From positions 263,767-314,634 of the forward strand of contig PFRS01000005.1 in the NCBI GenBank assembly GCA_002788675.1: DNA of 50,868 nt. Reading direction: 5' to 3'. Shown here in pieces: positions 48,193 through 50,868 of the stretch. Under the pieces are notes generated by a model. It searched no databases. It saw only the letters and a program-made list of their open reading frames with translations, and was not told where the DNA came from. Made by a program: the position numbers and the translations under genes. How positions within the stretch are numbered: position 1 is the stretch's first letter; each line of letters starts with the position of its first letter. Origin of the DNA: Candidatus Pacebacteria bacterium CG_4_9_14_0_2_um_filter_40_15 (GTDB lineage Bacteria > Patescibacteriota > Microgenomatia > UBA1400 > PJMF01).

Positions 48193-48594
48193 CTAAAGAT
48201 CTAACCAGAGTTTTGCCTCGTTCTGATCTGAAAAGATTCGAATCTTATCCGTAAGCTTTTGAAACACATCAACCACAAAGTTAACACTTTTTGAATGTTT
48301 ATCTTTGTCAAAGATAATAGCTATTTTTTTTACTTGCTTATGTAAAATAATATCCATATAGGCTCGATTCGAGTCCAAAGTTGTTGCTATCTCACTTTGA
48401 GGAGCGAGTATAACCATAATAGTAAACTCTGTCTGTGGTTCAGCTGAAATAATATTATACATCTGAGCAACAGCCATACCAGCCTGTGTGGCTCCAAGAG
48501 ATGCATCTTCATAAAAGTGTTTAAACTCAAACACTATTCTATTTTCTGAAACTTTCTGAACTAAAATTGATTCTGTGACGGGAATACTTTGCAT
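48193..48594 (-). CDS. Hypothetical protein, possibly STAS/SpoIIAA-like
   Basis: 133 aa; alternating beta/alpha pattern with RIVFEFKHFYEDASLG and VKKIAIIFDKDKHSKSVNFVVDVFQKL; weak assignment. Confidence 0.5.
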   Translation of the reverse strand: MQSIPVTESILVQKVSENRIVFEFKHFYEDASLGATQAGMAVAQMYNIISAEPQTEFTIMVILAPQSEIATTLDSNRAYMDIILHKQVKKIAIIFDKDKHSKSVNFVVDVFQKLTDKIRIFSDQNEAKLWLDL

Positions 48595-48656
48595 ATACTC
48601 TATTTTTAACCCATAGCTAGGTCAAAAACAACTACCGAATGAAAAAATTTGCCTAC

Positions 48657-48899
48657 TTACTGATGTACCTTGATTACATTGACGGGACACGCTTCCTGCG
48701 CTGCCTTGTTTTCTGCAACATCTTCGTACCCAACTTTTCGTTGATGTAAATGCTTTACTTTTTTTGCTTCAGCTAAATCTGCTTTACCATCATCAGGATT
48801 CATGGTCCAGTATTTTGGACATAACAATGAACACATACCACATCCAATGCAGTTATCACGATCATGGGTTACTGTAGCGTCTTTGAAAGCATCATTCAT
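48657..48899 (-). CDS. Ferredoxin (4Fe-4S)
   Basis: 80 aa; DRDNCIGCGMCSLLCPKYW...EACPVNVIKV. Confidence 0.92.
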   Translation of the reverse strand: MNDAFKDATVTHDRDNCIGCGMCSLLCPKYWTMNPDDGKADLAEAKKVKHLHQRKVGYEDVAENKAAQEACPVNVIKVHQ

Positions 48900-48906
48900 A
48901 GTATTT

Positions 48907-50166
48907 TTACGCAGTTCCTACAATTTTGTAGAGTCTATCTCCCTTACGAACACGGTCTGCGACAACAAAAGTGATCACATCACCCTTTTGTGCATCAGCT
49001 ACCTGAGTATTCTCAACAATAAGTTCTGGGTTTTCACCCCTAAGCGCTCCCGTAGTCTGGCCAGTAAAAACATATTCATCGGTAGCAGCAAAACTTGAAT
49101 CCTGAACTTGCACCTCAGCCACTTTAATCTTTGGAAAATAGTGAGTAACTGTACCAACAAGCTCTCGCTTCTTTGTTGCCTTGTTACCATATGCTCCACT
49201 CCACTCTACAAATGGTTTTCCCATGTAAAATCCGGCACTGAGTCCTCTGTTATACACTGTTCCCAAGCGAGCATTCCACTCGGTAATTTTTTCAGGTGAA
49301 TAGGTTCCTTCATTGAGTGAATCGAGTGCTTCACGATAGGTTCGCACAACCGTGTCTACATAATCAGCTGAGCGTCCTCTTCCTTCAAGCTTCAAAACCG
49401 TAATACCAGTTCCAACTAACTCATCAAGAAGTCCAACAGTACATAAGTCTTCTGGACTCATCACGTAGTCATTCTCAACTTTGAGTTGGGTTTTTGTCTG
49501 TTCATCAATAATTTTATAGCTACGACGACAATTCTGTCTGCAGGCACCACGATTTGCAGAAGAGTTATCTGTGAGCAGACTCATGCCGCAGCGGCCTGAG
49601 ATGGCAACACACATTGCACCATGGCCAAAAACCTCAATATCGAGTGGTTTGCCATTTCTGCCGCGGATATCTTCAGCTTTAATGGCATCACAAATATTTT
49701 GCATCATCGGCACAGTTAATTCACGAGCCAGTACAATCATGTCTGAAAATTGAGCATAAAAACGGACGGACTCTACATTGGAGATCGAAAGTTGTGTAGA
49801 AATATGTACTTCAACACCCACACTATTTGCATACACAATTGCAGCCATATCGGCGACAATAATGGCATCGATACCCGCCTCTTTAACTGCGTCAATAATT
49901 CGGTAAGCAAGTTTTAAATCGTGATCATACAGCAAAGTATTAAGAGTTAAGTAAGATCTAACTCCATGTTCCTGAGAAATACGAGCAATTTCAGCCAAGT
50001 CTTTAAAGTCAAAGTTGCTTGCCGCACGAGCTCGCATGTTCAGTTGCGTAATACCAAAAAAGATTGAGTCGGCCCCTGCATTAATTGCTGCATGCAAGCT
50101 TTCAAATGATCCCACTGGAGCCATCAGTTCAACTGAGTGAGGCACTTTTTTTCCTGTTGATTCCAT
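48907..50166 (-). CDS. U32 family peptidase-like RNA hydroxylase (TrhP/RlhA family); start refined to 50166
   Basis: VELMAPVGSFESLHAAINAGADSIFFGITQLNMRARA, VEVHISTQLSISNVESVRFY, VFGHGAMCVAISGRCGMS...NRGACRQNCRRSY; the upstream extension to 50316 lacks family similarity. Confidence 0.92.
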   Translation of the reverse strand: MESTGKKVPHSVELMAPVGSFESLHAAINAGADSIFFGITQLNMRARAASNFDFKDLAEIARISQEHGVRSYLTLNTLLYDHDLKLAYRIIDAVKEAGIDAIIVADMAAIVYANSVGVEVHISTQLSISNVESVRFYAQFSDMIVLARELTVPMMQNICDAIKAEDIRGRNGKPLDIEVFGHGAMCVAISGRCGMSLLTDNSSANRGACRQNCRRSYKIIDEQTKTQLKVENDYVMSPEDLCTVGLLDELVGTGITVLKLEGRGRSADYVDTVVRTYREALDSLNEGTYSPEKITEWNARLGTVYNRGLSAGFYMGKPFVEWSGAYGNKATKKRELVGTVTHYFPKIKVAEVQVQDSSFAATDEYVFTGQTTGALRGENPELIVENTQVADAQKGDVITFVVADRVRKGDRLYKIVGTA

Positions 50167-50200
50167 ACTTTCCTTTAATTGAGTGTTGAGTTGTAAGAGT

Positions 50201-50252
50201 CTGTATTGTACGTTTTTTCTAGGAGAAACACAACGCATGCTATACAATACAG
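50201..50252. promoter_or_regulatory. Divergent promoter region with a 10-bp inverted repeat containing opposed -10 elements
   Basis: CTGTATTGTA (50201-50210) and TACAATACAG (50243-50252) are exact reverse complements; each carries TACAAT facing outwards. Minus-strand -35 candidate TTGTGT (50228-50233), 17-nt spacer. Confidence 0.65.
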
Positions 50253-50255
50253 GCC

Positions 50256-50868
50256 ATGGCACAAAAAAAAACCGGTAAGCTCGCATTTGAAGAGTACTAT
50301 AAAGCACTGTTCGCAACAGACAGCGAGTACAGTGACTTCATCTCAGCACTTAGAATTAATCGTCCTCCTAATCTCAGATTTGATCCTAAAAATGAGGAAA
50401 AACTTCGTGAACTTTGGGAAGCTGCTGGACTACCATTCAAAACTGTCTCTTGGTATCCCTACATGCTGGAATGGCCTACTCAGGTAGCTATTGGAACACA
50501 ACTCCCCGGATTTGCAGAGCATCTTTTTTACCCAATGAGTGCGTCTTCACTTCTCCCAGTGCTTGCACTTGATCCTCAAAAAAATGAGTATGTTCTCGAT
50601 GCCTGCGCAGCTCCAGGTGGAAAAGCTCTCTTAATTGCTGAAATACTGGGTGAATCACATACCTTAATTGCCAATGATCTCTCTCGCGCTAGAAGAGACC
50701 GCATGAAACATGTATTCTCAGACTATGATGCCAAAGTTGGTGTCTGGGGTATGAAAGCTGAACTTATCTGCAAAAAAGCACCAGAAGCCTTTGATAAAAT
50801 CTTGTTGGATGCACCCTGCAGTTCTGAAGCTCATATCTACAATACCCCTGCTGAACTTGAAAAATGGT
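50256..50868 (+). CDS. NOL1/NOP2/Sun-family RNA m5C methyltransferase (truncated by window end)
   Basis: Manual translation from ATG 50256: MAQKKTGKLAFEEYYKALFATDSEYSDFISALRINRPPNLRF...EHLFYPMSASSLLPVLALDPQKNEYVLDACAAPGGKALLIAEIL...ILLDAPCSSEAHI. Confidence 0.92.
   Translation, partial: MAQKKTGKLAFEEYYKALFATDSEYSDFISALRINRPPNLRFDPKNEEKLRELWEAAGLPFKTVSWYPYMLEWPTQVAIGTQLPGFAEHLFYPMSASSLLPVLALDPQKNEYVLDACAAPGGKALLIAEILGESHTLIANDLSRARRDRMKHVFSDYDAKVGVWGMKAELICKKAPEAFDKILLDAPCSSEAHIYNTPAELEKW

Noticed and set aside
1-50868. CRISPR arrays, rRNA, tRNA, transposons or prophage
   Set aside because: No direct-repeat arrays, rRNA/tRNA signatures, transposase or phage structural cluster seen; the baseplate-J-like region is in a lone cellular membrane protein.
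1-50868. Alternative genetic code (UGA as Gly, as in Gracilibacteria/Absconditabacteria)
   Set aside because: Genes use TGA as stop (for example ruvX) and full-length proteins translate cleanly under code 11.

Overview
This 50.9 kb window looks chromosomal and most resembles Candidatus Patescibacteria (CPR). That placement is an inference from gene content and small proteins; no search was run. It uses genetic code 11 and is mostly coded on the minus strand. Housekeeping content includes rpoB-rpoC-rpsL-rpsG-fusA, mltG, ruvX, alaS, prmC, a YqeY-like gene, a U32 peptidase/tRNA-rRNA hydroxylase-like gene and a NOL1/NOP2/Sun methyltransferase. I found no CRISPR array, rRNA, tRNA or transposase. 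Strongest observations: (1) a three-gene split citrate-cleavage cassette, with SucC-like, SucD-like and citryl-CoA-lyase-like genes. Its motifs (RRGGP, GGDR, FGHAGA, NFT) match ATP-citrate lyase/citryl-CoA synthetase rather than succinyl-CoA synthetase. The same 20 kb holds a MatC-like transporter, a 2-oxoacid:ferredoxin oxidoreductase, a fused ADP-forming acetyl-CoA synthetase and an L-lactate dehydrogenase. (2) A T-box riboswitch upstream of a short alaS lacking the C-Ala region. (3) A long structured rpoB leader behind a near-consensus promoter. (4) Repeated -10 elements 6-9 nt from ATG, suggesting leaderless mRNAs, including a consensus -35 inside the called ldh ORF start. (5) A 1095-aa metallophosphoesterase that appears to have a second, degenerate phosphoesterase-like half. 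(6) An actin-like/TM/baseplate-J-like membrane protein translationally coupled to a sortase.
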